DNA of 64,000 nucleotides from Bifidobacterium sp. ESL0732 (GTDB taxonomy: Bacteria > Actinomycetota > Actinomycetes > Actinomycetales > Bifidobacteriaceae), in NCBI RefSeq assembly GCF_029395535.1, contig NZ_CP113920.1, positions 1,798,001 to 1,862,000 of the forward strand. The letters run 5' to 3'. How positions within the stretch are numbered: the first letter of the stretch is position 1; the number at the start of each line of letters is the position of its first letter. Below the pieces are notes generated by a model. It had not been told where the DNA came from. It did no database searches and was given only the letters and a program-made list of their open reading frames with translations. Shown piece by piece: positions 1-8,545 of this stretch. A program made the translations under genes and the position numbers.

Positions 1-1776
1 CAGGGCACTGTCCGGAAGCACCTGAGGCTTCGAGCTCATCAGGACCACGACAAATGGCTTGTGCTCGGCTTTGGCCACATCGGCGAGCGCATCGAGCAAC
101 GCCACCTGGCCACCCTGCAGCTTGAGCGTTGCGGTGGAACGACCTTCACCGATCAGAGGGATGACATCGCCCACGACGGCGACCACGGCATCGGCCGCCT
201 TGGCAGCGGCAACGGCTTCGTCAAGCTGGGCCCGATCGATCGGCGCGGATTGAGCCACCTTCGGACGCGGCTGGCCGTCGGGGAAGACGCGGCCGGCTGG
301 GTCGTCGACAAGTTCCACCACTTCGGCGCCTTTGGCATAAGTGACTTCGAAATCGTCGTCCTTGCCAAGGTCTCGCAAGCCGTCGACCACCGTGGTAATC
401 ATGTCGCGCGGCTGGCCTTCCGGCATCCATGAGACCTGGCCGGAATTGCCGGCCCAGTCTCCCAGCTGCGTCTGTGCATCATCGGCAAGAGGGCCGACAA
501 CGGCGATACTGTGGATGGCCTTGCCGTCGAGCGGCAGCGCCGGCTTGTCACCCTTCGAGGAATCATCGGAATCATGGGAATCGTCTGCATCGTTCGTATT
601 ACCGATAGATCCCCAAAACAGCGAACCGTTACGCAGCAGCACAATCGACTCACGGGTGAGTTCAAGATTGGTCTGGCGGTGCGCGGCACTGCCGATGACC
701 GCATCGATGCGTTTCTGGTCGGGTAGCCTTGGGTCCTCGAAAAGCCCCAGACGGAACTTCACCGCAAGAATCCTCGAAACTGCTTCATCCAGTTCGCTTT
801 CCTTGAGCAATCCGGTCTTGACGGCCTCAATTGCGCCATCGTAGAACTGCTCGGTGGTCATCACCAGGTCATTGCCTGCCTTGACGGCATCGGCAGCGGC
901 GTGGATGAAATCGGGCTTGATCTTCTGCTCCCAGACCGAGCGGCCGACGTTGTCCCAATCGGTGACCAGCATGCCCTTATAACCCCAGTCGCCGCGCAGC
1001 TTCTTGCTCAACAGCCAGTGGTTATAGGTCACCGGCACGCCCTCGATGGATTCATAGCCAAGCATGAATGTGCCCGCACCCTCGCGCGCTACCCTTTCAA
1101 AGGGCGATAGGAACCACGAGGTCAACTTGCGGTGCGAAAGATCGGCTTCGCTGGCGTCACGTCCGCCCTGCGTTTCCGAATATCCCGCAAAATGTTTTGC
1201 ACAGGCCAGGATGGCGTCTTTGGCAAGTGGCTCCCCCGCCTTGGCACCGCCCTGATAGCCGCGTACCATGGCAGAACCAAATTCGCCGATCAACGTCGGA
1301 TCCTCGCCGAAGGTCTCCCCGACGCGGCCCCAACGGGTATCGCGCGCGATGCAAAGCACCGGCGAGAACGTCCAATGCACACCCGTGGTGGAAACCTCCT
1401 CTGCTGTGGCACGAGCCGCTTTTTCGACCTTGGCCGGGTCCCAAGAGGTTGCCATGCCGAGCTCTTCGGGGTAAATCGTGGCACCGGGCCAGAAGGAATA
1501 GCCGTGAATGCAATCGTCGCCGATGACCAGCGGAATGCCAAGCCGCGTCTGTGTGCGCACCATCTCAGCCGCCTTCGGCAAATCCTCAGGACTGGTGTGC
1601 AGAATCGAGCCGACGCGCCGCTCGACGATAAGGTGTTCCAAATCGCCTCCGCGGGCATCGAGCTGCAACATCTGCCCGACCTTTTCCTCAATCGTCATGC
1701 GCCCCAAAAGGTCGGCAATACGCTCGCCGTCGCTTAAGTTGGGGTTTTGATACGGCAGTTTTTCGTTTGTATTCAT
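1..1776 (-). CDS. GH3 beta-glycosidase, C-terminus cut by window edge
   Basis: Translation from the ATG at 1776 gives 592 residues still open at base 1. The start has AAGGA about 8 bases upstream. The product is a cytoplasmic glycoside hydrolase family 3 enzyme (beta-glucosidase or beta-xylosidase class) with no signal peptide. Visible GH3 marks are AKHFAGYSE near residue 200 and the nucleophile block LVTDWDNVG with Asp about residue 273; the C-terminal GH3 domain has begun before the edge. It follows the GH42 gene on the same strand, so it probably takes oligosaccharides delivered by the MFS transporter upstream. Family assignment is firm; substrate is inferred only from context and could be beta-glucosides, beta-xylosides or beta-galactosides. 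Confidence 0.9.
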   Translation of the reverse strand, partial: MNTNEKLPYQNPNLSDGERIADLLGRMTIEEKVGQMLQLDARGGDLEHLIVERRVGSILHTSPEDLPKAAEMVRTQTRLGIPLVIGDDCIHGYSFWPGATIYPEELGMATSWDPAKVEKAARATAEEVSTTGVHWTFSPVLCIARDTRWGRVGETFGEDPTLIGEFGSAMVRGYQGGAKAGEPLAKDAILACAKHFAGYSETQGGRDASEADLSHRKLTSWFLSPFERVAREGAGTFMLGYESIEGVPVTYNHWLLSKKLRGDWGYKGMLVTDWDNVGRSVWEQKIKPDFIHAAADAVKAGNDLVMTTEQFYDGAIEAVKTGLLKESELDEAVSRILAVKFRLGLFEDPRLPDQKRIDAVIGSAAHRQTNLELTRESIVLLRNGSLFWGSIGNTNDADDSHDSDDSSKGDKPALPLDGKAIHSIAVVGPLADDAQTQLGDWAGNSGQVSWMPEGQPRDMITTVVDGLRDLGKDDDFEVTYAKGAEVVELVDDPAGRVFPDGQPRPKVAQSAPIDRAQLDEAVAAAKAADAVVAVVGDVIPLIGEGRSTATLKLQGGQVALLDALADVAKAEHKPFVVVLMSSKPQVLPDSAL

Positions 1777-1901
1777 TATTATCATCCTTGACTTTTGCTT
1801 GAAGGTCAATACTTTCTGCAGCGCCGATAAGAGATTGATCTGATGCGATTCAATGGCGCCAATCACCACAAGACTTAGTATCAGCGTATATCAATATTCA
1901 A

Positions 1902-4097
1902 TTAGGCATTGGCGCTGTCCTCTTGGCAGACGGCAACAACCAGATTCCAAGGGCCGATTCTCAATTCATCCCCGGTTTCAATCCGCGTTCCGGTCGCCGG
2001 GCCAGATGCGCGGTCCTCAACGACCGATCCGTCCGAAGCGACCTTGACGCCGCCCACAATGACCTTGCCGGATATGGGAGAAGCGAAAGATGCCGAATTG
2101 GGCGAGTAGTTGAGCAGGTACACCACACACTCACCCTGCTGGTCGAACCCTACACGCACCGTGACACGACCCGCCAAATCGGCACCCAACGGCTTGATAC
2201 CAGCCGCTTCGACGGCACCGTGGACCACATCGCGGGTTGCATCGGCGTCAAGCACCGTTCCAACCCATTGCGCCCAACCGGAACCGAAAGCATGTCGGGT
2301 GATCGCCGCATACGCTTTCCAAGCCGGATGCTCATAGTCGGCCAAAACCTGCGTACTGCCCTCGTTCGGCTTGAGCAGCTCAATCAACGCCTCGGCTTTC
2401 GTACCGGCTTTCGCTCCGCCCTTCGTTCCAACTTGCGCCGCGGCAGCCGCAGTATCAGCACCTTCTTCAGCCGGCACGACACCGACATCGTTCGGTCTCG
2501 TGAATTGGTTATAGCTCATGCCGAACACATCGGTAAGTCCGTGAGGGGCCGAATCATGCCAGACCGTAACATCGTCGTCGGCGACGAACGAACGCAACGA
2601 CGAGAGCAGGTGCCCGCCAGCCTTGACATAATCGCGCAAGGTGTCGATGGTGCTTTGCGACGTGCAGTAAAGCGCCGGCGTCACCACGAGGCGGTATTGG
2701 CTCAACTTCTCGGCGTCGACATCAGTAGGCACGAAATCGGTCTCGACATTCAGCTCGAACAACGCATCGTAATACATACGAACGATGTCGTTATAGCGCA
2801 ACCCACCATCCGCCGGGAATCCGGTTTCGAGTGTGAACCAGTCGAGTGCCGTCAGCGCCTCATTCGAGATCATGATGGCGACCTGATTGCGCTTCTTCAA
2901 GTGCTTGAGACGTTTCTGCACCTCGGACTTGGCGATTTCACGGCCGAAGACGCCTGCCTCCTCGTAGGTCGGGTTCGCTTCAAGATCGTGGCTCAACAGG
3001 CCCTTCCAGTAAGTCTCGAAGGAGTTGTGGATGGAATGCCAATGCCAGTACATCACGCTGTCCGCACCGCTGGCCAAGTGGCTATAGGCCTGCAAGCGTA
3101 GTTGGCCGGGATAGGGCAGCCAACCATGCTGGCCTTGCGCTCCGGTTTCCAACACCAAGTAATTTTGGCCGCCTTTTATCGAACGGGCCATGTCGCCGCC
3201 GAACGCGATTTCCTTGCCGCTCAGCTCGTCTTCGGTGGGGTGATAAATATCGACGCCGGCGATATCCAGTGCCTTGGCCGCCTTGAAATGGTCGACCGCC
3301 GGCTGCACGCCGAAGGAATAACCGCGCCATTCATAGTCGAAATTATGGGTGATGAACTGGTCGTTCCTGGCATATTCGCGGACGATATCTGCCTGCCAAG
3401 CCAGGTATTGAGCCACTTGCGTGCGCCGGAATTTGTCGAACTCGGCACGCAGCGACTCGTTGATCGCGCCGGTCACATCGGGAAAGTCCTCCCAGGCGTT
3501 GATGCGGTTCGACCAATAATCAAGCCCGAATGTAGCGTTGAGCTCGTCCAGATTGTCATCAAAACGCTTGCGCAGGTATTTGACAAACAACGCCTGCATA
3601 TCAGCAGAAACGCAGTCATAGTATTTCGTCTCGTTGTCGACCTGATAGCCGATGACCGCAGGATTTTGGGCGACGTGGGCAATCAGCTTTCTGATGATCC
3701 GCTCGCCATAATAGCGGTAGGAAGGATTGACAATATCCATGATCTGTCGGACACCGTATTTGCCGGGGCCGTCGGGGGTGACGGCAAGCACATCGGGATG
3801 CATACGCACCAGCCAGGTCGGCACGGCGTAGGTCGGCGTTCCGACGATAACCGAAATGCCGTGGCGCTGAGCGGCATCGAGCACGCGGTCGATATGCGAG
3901 AAATCGAAGACGCCGGGTTGGGGTTCGCAAGTGCTCCAGGTCGATTCGGCGATGCGAATGGTATTGATGCCAATATGCCGCATCATCTCCATATCCGTGT
4001 CGACCCGGTCAAGGTCACGCGGCATGTACTCGTCGTAATACGCTGCTCCGAAAAGAATTCTGTCCGGAAGCTTTGCCGCTCGGCTTGTTTCACTCAT
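1902..4097 (-). CDS. GH42 beta-galactosidase
   Basis: The 731-residue protein has the GH42 plan: a TIM barrel from about residue 10 with LFGAAYYDEYMP at the start, acid/base Glu156 in GYQVDNET, nucleophile Glu317 in LVLETGAQG, then a trimerisation-type domain and a small C-terminal beta domain. There is no signal peptide, so it acts in the cytoplasm on beta-galactosides such as galacto-oligosaccharides or type I/II galactan fragments. AGGA sits about 9 bases before the ATG. An alanine/glycine/lysine-rich insertion around residues 550-575 is an oddity for the family and looks like a disordered loop. It lies between the GH30 and GH3 genes on one strand with short spacers, suggesting one regulon. 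GH42 is certain; the natural substrate is not. Confidence 0.95.
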   Translation of the reverse strand: MSETSRAAKLPDRILFGAAYYDEYMPRDLDRVDTDMEMMRHIGINTIRIAESTWSTCEPQPGVFDFSHIDRVLDAAQRHGISVIVGTPTYAVPTWLVRMHPDVLAVTPDGPGKYGVRQIMDIVNPSYRYYGERIIRKLIAHVAQNPAVIGYQVDNETKYYDCVSADMQALFVKYLRKRFDDNLDELNATFGLDYWSNRINAWEDFPDVTGAINESLRAEFDKFRRTQVAQYLAWQADIVREYARNDQFITHNFDYEWRGYSFGVQPAVDHFKAAKALDIAGVDIYHPTEDELSGKEIAFGGDMARSIKGGQNYLVLETGAQGQHGWLPYPGQLRLQAYSHLASGADSVMYWHWHSIHNSFETYWKGLLSHDLEANPTYEEAGVFGREIAKSEVQKRLKHLKKRNQVAIMISNEALTALDWFTLETGFPADGGLRYNDIVRMYYDALFELNVETDFVPTDVDAEKLSQYRLVVTPALYCTSQSTIDTLRDYVKAGGHLLSSLRSFVADDDVTVWHDSAPHGLTDVFGMSYNQFTRPNDVGVVPAEEGADTAAAAAQVGTKGGAKAGTKAEALIELLKPNEGSTQVLADYEHPAWKAYAAITRHAFGSGWAQWVGTVLDADATRDVVHGAVEAAGIKPLGADLAGRVTVRVGFDQQGECVVYLLNYSPNSASFASPISGKVIVGGVKVASDGSVVEDRASGPATGTRIETGDELRIGPWNLVVAVCQEDSANA

Positions 4098-4243
4098 AGT
4101 CGTTCATCCTATCTTTCATATTGTCTTCCTTGACCAACGGACCTCGTCGTTTCGCCCGTCACCTTGCCACATTGCCCAATTCACCAATACCTTGTCGTTG
4201 CCCAAAGTATCGTCCGCCACTCGCAACAACCAACCAACACCAA

Positions 4244-4272
4244 ATCGTCATACAACGTTCGACAATGACGAT
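4244..4272. promoter_or_regulatory. 8-bp inverted repeat between GH30 and GH42
   Basis: ATCGTCAT (4244-4251) and ATGACGAT (4265-4272) are perfect complements around a 13-base loop. The 270-base gap otherwise shows no gene. The site could be a weak terminator after GH30 or an operator about 150 bases upstream of GH42; the sequence does not decide. Confidence 0.3.
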
Positions 4273-4366
4273 AAGAAAGATGCAGACATGGCCGCCGCCG
4301 GTGACAAGCGACGACCATACCTGCAAGAGTTTTGTCAGCGATTATCGCATCCTGCTAACGCATCCT

Positions 4367-5752
4367 TCAGTCGATGACGAAGGTGTTGAACGAACGCGGG
4401 GCAAGCGTTGCGTTGACCGCATGCGTTGCATCGTCTGGATCCTCAAAGCTGAAGTCCAGTGGACGTTCGAGCGCGTTCTGCACCACCACGGCGATGGAGC
4501 CGTCCGGATTGCGGAAGGCGATGCCCATCGAGTTGAAGCGTCCGGTCGTGCCCAGCCTCACGGCGCCGGGCTTCACGTACTTCGAGAAATGACGCATCAC
4601 GTACCACTCAGGGTTACGCGTGAGCTTGCCGGTCTTGGAATCCACCGTGTAGAGCGAATTCTGGTTCCAGCCCCAAGTGCTCAGGATCTCGGTCAAAACC
4701 ATGTTCCAGTAAACGTAGGCGGTGGCCCCGTTGCGGAAGTAATGGTTCATCAGATGGAACACGTATTCGGCGTAGTCCCAAGAATTGTCGCCGGTGCCGC
4801 ATTCGGATTCGGTCTGCTCCAGCTCGAGCTCCGGCCACGATTCGTGGGTGCGGGCGATGGCGTTCTGCCCGGCCCACTGATAGCCGATGCCCTTGATGTA
4901 ACCGCGCGCCTTGGCATCGAAGAGGATGTCGTCGATGTAGCGGTTGTAGTTGTTGAGGCTCATCCCGTAGCCGCCGCCGGTCCACGACATGTCCTCCGGA
5001 CCGTTCATCGTCCCAAGGAAGATGTCGGTGTCAATGCCCTCGCGCTCGAAGGCCGGGCCGAGATAGTCGCGGATGAAAACCTTCAGGTCGTGGCTACTCC
5101 AGAGGCAGCTCGGGAACTTCTGGTCCGCGAAGACCTCATTCTGCACGTGCAGCTGGGTCACCTTGATGCCGCGCTTGGCGTATTCCTGAATGTAACGCAC
5201 GAAATACTTGGCGTAGGCGGTGAGGTTCTCCGGGGTCATCACGATCCGGCCGAAATTATAGGCCTTGGGGAATTTCATCCACGTCGGCGGGCTCCACGGG
5301 CTCGAGAAAAGCTGCATGTCGGGCTGGTACTTCTGCGCGCGCTGGATATAGGGAACCAGCGTCTTGTCGTCATGCTCGACGCTGAAGTGGCTCATGTCGT
5401 AGTCGCCGTCGGTTTCGTCGTAGCTGTACCACTCTTCGGCGAAATCGTTGGCACCAATCGGCGCGCGATTGAAGCGGAAGTTCATTTCGTCTTGTCCAAA
5501 GAGCTCGTGGAACACGGTATCGGCGCTATTTTCATCGGTATATTTGGTGAGCGCCTGCCAGCCAAGTTCGTTGAAGCAACCACCGAAACCGCGAATCTTC
5601 TGGAAAATCTCGCCGGTAAGTTTGAGCCCTCCGGTGTCGCTGCCGTTACCTTCACCATTGCCGGCAACCGGCGCAGTACCATTTTGCGGCGATGCCAATG
5701 TCGTTTCTACCAATTTCGCATCAGGAGTCGATGCAATCCATGTCGCAGTCAT
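4367..5752 (-). CDS. GH30 family glycosidase, intracellular
   Basis: The 461-residue protein has the GH30 clan-A fold: FGGCFNELGWQAL near residue 58, SSPWSPPTWMK near residue 155, acid/base Glu206 in HVQNE, and nucleophile Glu317 in ESECGTGDN, ending in the usual C-terminal beta side domain. No signal peptide is present, unlike secreted endo-galactanases of the family, so it probably trims imported oligosaccharides. GH30 members act on beta-1,6-galactan, beta-glucosides, beta-xylosides or glucosylceramide; with GH42 and GH3 alongside, a beta-galactan, beta-xylo or beta-gluco-oligosaccharide is likely but not shown. AAAGG lies 8 bases upstream of the ATG. The MFS transporter gene is directly upstream. 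Confidence 0.88.
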   Translation of the reverse strand: MTATWIASTPDAKLVETTLASPQNGTAPVAGNGEGNGSDTGGLKLTGEIFQKIRGFGGCFNELGWQALTKYTDENSADTVFHELFGQDEMNFRFNRAPIGANDFAEEWYSYDETDGDYDMSHFSVEHDDKTLVPYIQRAQKYQPDMQLFSSPWSPPTWMKFPKAYNFGRIVMTPENLTAYAKYFVRYIQEYAKRGIKVTQLHVQNEVFADQKFPSCLWSSHDLKVFIRDYLGPAFEREGIDTDIFLGTMNGPEDMSWTGGGYGMSLNNYNRYIDDILFDAKARGYIKGIGYQWAGQNAIARTHESWPELELEQTESECGTGDNSWDYAEYVFHLMNHYFRNGATAYVYWNMVLTEILSTWGWNQNSLYTVDSKTGKLTRNPEWYVMRHFSKYVKPGAVRLGTTGRFNSMGIAFRNPDGSIAVVVQNALERPLDFSFEDPDDATHAVNATLAPRSFNTFVID

Positions 5753-5795
5753 TATTCTGCCTTTCTAAAGTTTTCTATTATTTTGTGATTTCGTA

Positions 5796-5831
5796 CGGAT
5801 TGCGAAACGATTGTTGCGATTCCGCAATCCG
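5796..5831. promoter_or_regulatory. 9-bp inverted repeat upstream of GH30
   Basis: CGGATTGCG (5796-5804) and CGCAATCCG (5823-5831) are perfect complements, with an inner TTGCG/CGCAA pair inside the loop. It lies about 45-80 bases upstream of the GH30 start and just downstream of the MFS terminator, so a regulator site or a 5' leader hairpin is plausible. Confidence 0.4.
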
Positions 5832-5848
5832 CTGGAACTCAGCAATAC

Positions 5849-5872
5849 CGGACTTCGTTCAACGGAAGTCCG
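5849..5872 (-). terminator. Hairpin after MFS transporter gene
   Basis: CGGACTTC (5849-5856) pairs with GAAGTCCG (5865-5872) around an 8-base loop, only 6 bases past the MFS stop codon. There is no strong T-run, so partial termination or mRNA end protection is as likely as full termination. Confidence 0.5.
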
Positions 5873-5878
5873 CGAGAC

Positions 5879-7207
5879 TCACTTCACGCCCTTGATCCAC
5901 ATAATGAAGACACAGCCGATAAGCGCGAGTGCGATGGCCACCGGGAACGCCAATGAATAGCCGGCGGCGACGACGATGCTCGACATGATCAGCGGGCCGC
6001 ACATCTGCCCCAACGTCGTGGCGAGGTTCAGAATGCCAAGATCCTTGCCGGCCTGCTCCTTGTTCGGCAGCACATCGACGAGCAATGCCTGGTCGACCGA
6101 AGAGTAAACACCATATCCCAATCCGGCAATGGCGGCATAGAGATACATACCTGTCGTGGTCGGGAAAATCCAAGGCATTGCGATACCGATGGCGAAGCAC
6201 ACCGAAGCGACGACGACCGGGACCTTGCGGCGACCGATGAAATCAGAGAACGGACCGGCGACGATGGAACCGACCAGGGAGACGACCATGGTAATCACCG
6301 AAATCACAGAAATAGTGGCAGCGGCCTGCTTGACCGACTGTCCGACATAGTTTTCGACAATATACATCTGGTAAACGCTGATCATCTGGTAGCTGACAAG
6401 CATGCACAGACGTCCAACGAACGCCTTGTAGAAATCGTGGCCCGTGGAGAACTTCGGCGGACGGAAGGACATGATGACGTCCTTGAAGCCTTTGTTGGCA
6501 GGAGGCAGATAGTCGGCCGATTCCTCACGAGGAATGAGCACCACCGCCACGACGCCACCGAGGAACATCAGTACGCCGGCCAAGGCGAAGCCTGGCACCA
6601 AATTGGTGACGAAGAACGCGCCGATGAGCGAGCCAATGGGTGAACCGATGGTGGAGCCAGCCCCATAGAACGCCGACATCGTGCCACGGACTCCCGAAGG
6701 AATACGGTCCGAGATGGTCGCCGTCATCGGTGCGATCATGCAGTTGAGGCCGAACATGCACAGGCAGTAATAGACAGTGAGCAATACCGCGTTGTTGGTG
6801 GTGCCCGTCAGGAAAAGCATCACACCACCAAGCACGCCACCGAAAAGAATAAAGGGGGTACGACGGCCGAAACGAGAACGGGAACGGTCGGAGAACGTGC
6901 CGAACACGAGATTCGCGACCAAGGAGGCGACCGCCGTGCAGGCGTTGACGTAACCGATCAAGACGTCAGGACGAATGCCGACCACCTGTTTGTAGTGTTC
7001 AGGCAACAAGACAATCGAGACGATGCCGAGGCCCGTCATCCAGAACACGCCGAACATGAAGAATCCGGCACCGAACCGCACCAGCTTCTTCTTGGGGACC
7101 TTTTTACCCGTCTCGGGGCTTAAGGCTGGATCTTTTTCTGCCGCTTCTATCGCGGCGTTATGCGCAGCAAGGCGCTCGGCTTTGCTGGCGACTACGGAAT
7201 CACTCAT
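5879..7207 (-). CDS. MFS sugar/glycoside transporter
   Basis: The 442-residue protein has about 12 hydrophobic segments and the MFS loop 2-3 signature FSDRSRSRFGRRTPFI near residue 105. A charged N-terminal tail of about 45 residues stays in the cytoplasm. It is related to the sugar-cation symporter branch of the MFS. The TetR gene precedes it and GH30, GH42 and GH3 follow on the same strand, so it most likely imports the oligosaccharide those enzymes hydrolyse. Ribosome binding is weak (AAGAAG about 9 bases upstream of the ATG at 7207). A 384-base AT-rich leader with inverted repeats lies upstream, pointing to regulated expression. The substrate is inferred. Confidence 0.88.
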   Translation of the reverse strand: MSDSVVASKAERLAAHNAAIEAAEKDPALSPETGKKVPKKKLVRFGAGFFMFGVFWMTGLGIVSIVLLPEHYKQVVGIRPDVLIGYVNACTAVASLVANLVFGTFSDRSRSRFGRRTPFILFGGVLGGVMLFLTGTTNNAVLLTVYYCLCMFGLNCMIAPMTATISDRIPSGVRGTMSAFYGAGSTIGSPIGSLIGAFFVTNLVPGFALAGVLMFLGGVVAVVLIPREESADYLPPANKGFKDVIMSFRPPKFSTGHDFYKAFVGRLCMLVSYQMISVYQMYIVENYVGQSVKQAAATISVISVITMVVSLVGSIVAGPFSDFIGRRKVPVVVASVCFAIGIAMPWIFPTTTGMYLYAAIAGLGYGVYSSVDQALLVDVLPNKEQAGKDLGILNLATTLGQMCGPLIMSSIVVAAGYSLAFPVAIALALIGCVFIMWIKGVK

Positions 7208-7591
7208 TGACCCACTTCTTTCACTATCAACAATGACGTTTCTAATAATAGCACTTTATCTAACTACCATTAGATAAATGAGATAATAATAAACTCGATA
7301 TAGTTTGTCAAATCAAATAACTAATATTTTTTAAGACATTTCTTTCGACTTTTCATCCTTTTTGGTTATATTTTTCTTTAATAACGTCATTTTTATGCCA
7401 ATTCTCGTTATAAACGATTGATTTTTCGCCATATATCACAGATCTAGAAAAATGATAATTAACTTATAAATACTCGATAAAGTGATTTAAAATTGCAAAA
7501 AATAATTTCCAATGACTAGTTTTTGTTGTATTACCTAATAAGTACTTTATATCCCAAGCATTATTGCGTAAAGCATCACAGCGATATCACT
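7208..7591. other. AT-rich regulatory gap upstream of MFS gene
   Basis: This 384-base stretch is much more AT-rich than its neighbours and holds no credible gene. It carries the 9-bp-arm inverted repeat at 7256-7279 and two near-identical 12-mers, ACTCGATATAGT (7294-7305) and ACTCGATAAAGT (7472-7483). It is best read as the promoter and operator region of the transporter-glycosidase locus. Confidence 0.55.
7256..7279. promoter_or_regulatory. Candidate TetR operator
   Basis: TTTATCTAA (7256-7264) and TTAGATAAA (7271-7279) form a perfect 9-bp inverted repeat with a 6-base spacer, 49 bases upstream of the MFS start. Size and symmetry fit a TetR-family dimer site, and a TetR gene is next door. 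Binding is inferred. Confidence 0.6.
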
Positions 7592-8224
7592 TCAGCGATA
7601 ATGCTCCCATACCCCATCCGGAAAAATGATCTTTTCAAAACCCAGCCATTCATCATAAAGATCGATCGGCGGCTCACGCAGCCAACGCAGCTGAATGCCA
7701 TCCATGGCCTCGATACACTGCCTGACCACCGGCTGCATCTTGTCGGTCCACGGACGAAATTCCTCAGGCAGGGCCCAGTCGAATTTCGAATAATATCCCC
7801 ACACCGATTCGGGACGTTTTTCAAAATAGTCGTGCAAAGGGTGCGAAGGGTTGAAGGATTCCGTTTCCAGAACCATATAGAGCTGCACCATCATTTTTCG
7901 ACCTGCATTATGCCGCACCAAGAATCGAAGATAGGCCGGGAAAAATGGGGCTTGCGGATCGCTGCCGGGCAATCCGGATTTCAGAAAATCTTCCGGGGTG
8001 CCGGACGTGTCGTAGATATCCGTGATCAGCGGCGAAAGCAAACCGTCCTTGTTGCCGACATAATGGAGAAGCCCGGGTTGGCTCATGCCGACCTCGTCCG
8101 CCACGTCCTTCAGCGAGATGCCGTTGAATCCTTTGGTGCTGATCAGCTTGGCAGCAGCCTGCGTAATCTCCTGCCTCCGTTCTTCGGGAGACTTGCGGAT
8201 TCGGCGCTGCTTGGCTTTTGACAT
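7592..8224 (-). CDS. TetR/AcrR family regulator
   Basis: The 210-residue protein has a TetR helix-turn-helix at about residues 15-60 (RRQEITQAAAKLISTKGF, then VADEVGMSQPGLLHYVGNKD) followed by an all-helical ligand-binding domain. It precedes the MFS-GH30-GH42-GH3 genes on the same strand and is divergent from the OYE gene, so it may control either. The only strong promoter-like hexamer, TATACT (8232-8237 on the minus strand), is just 7 bases from the ATG at 8224, and there is only GGAA as a possible ribosome site; this suggests a leaderless or nearly leaderless message. Ligand unknown. Confidence 0.9.
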   Translation of the reverse strand: MSKAKQRRIRKSPEERRQEITQAAAKLISTKGFNGISLKDVADEVGMSQPGLLHYVGNKDGLLSPLITDIYDTSGTPEDFLKSGLPGSDPQAPFFPAYLRFLVRHNAGRKMMVQLYMVLETESFNPSHPLHDYFEKRPESVWGYYSKFDWALPEEFRPWTDKMQPVVRQCIEAMDGIQLRWLREPPIDLYDEWLGFEKIIFPDGVWEHYR

Positions 8225-8545
8225 GGTTTCCAGTATAGGAGAAGCGCAAGTCAGGCGCAGAGAGAGGCCTTTACCGGGTTACTATCTGCAGTGCCAAAAT
8301 TCTCGCAGCACTGAATTCGGCTATCGTATGCGTATATGACTTATCGCCGGATCATATGTTCCTGCCCAGTGTTTTGCGTCGTGTATCCTGCTTCGTATGT
8401 CCTACATTCCACATTACGTATTACGTTCCCGACTTTCTGAACCCCTACGAAATGAAATTCTATTTCGACGAAAACAAAACTGCCGTGAGACGGCCGACCA
8501 TCTAGAATGAAGGTATCTGATCGTTGATAACCAAAGGAGCGCTTG
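8225..8545. other. Divergent promoter region tetR / OYE
   Basis: No gene is visible in these 321 bases. On the plus strand TAGAAT (8503-8508) is a plausible -10 for the OYE gene, preceded by a small palindrome GCCGT-GAG-ACGGC (8482-8494) that would sit in its spacer. On the minus strand TATACT lies 7 bases from the tetR ATG. The transporter's 9-bp operator sequence is not repeated here. Confidence 0.4.
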
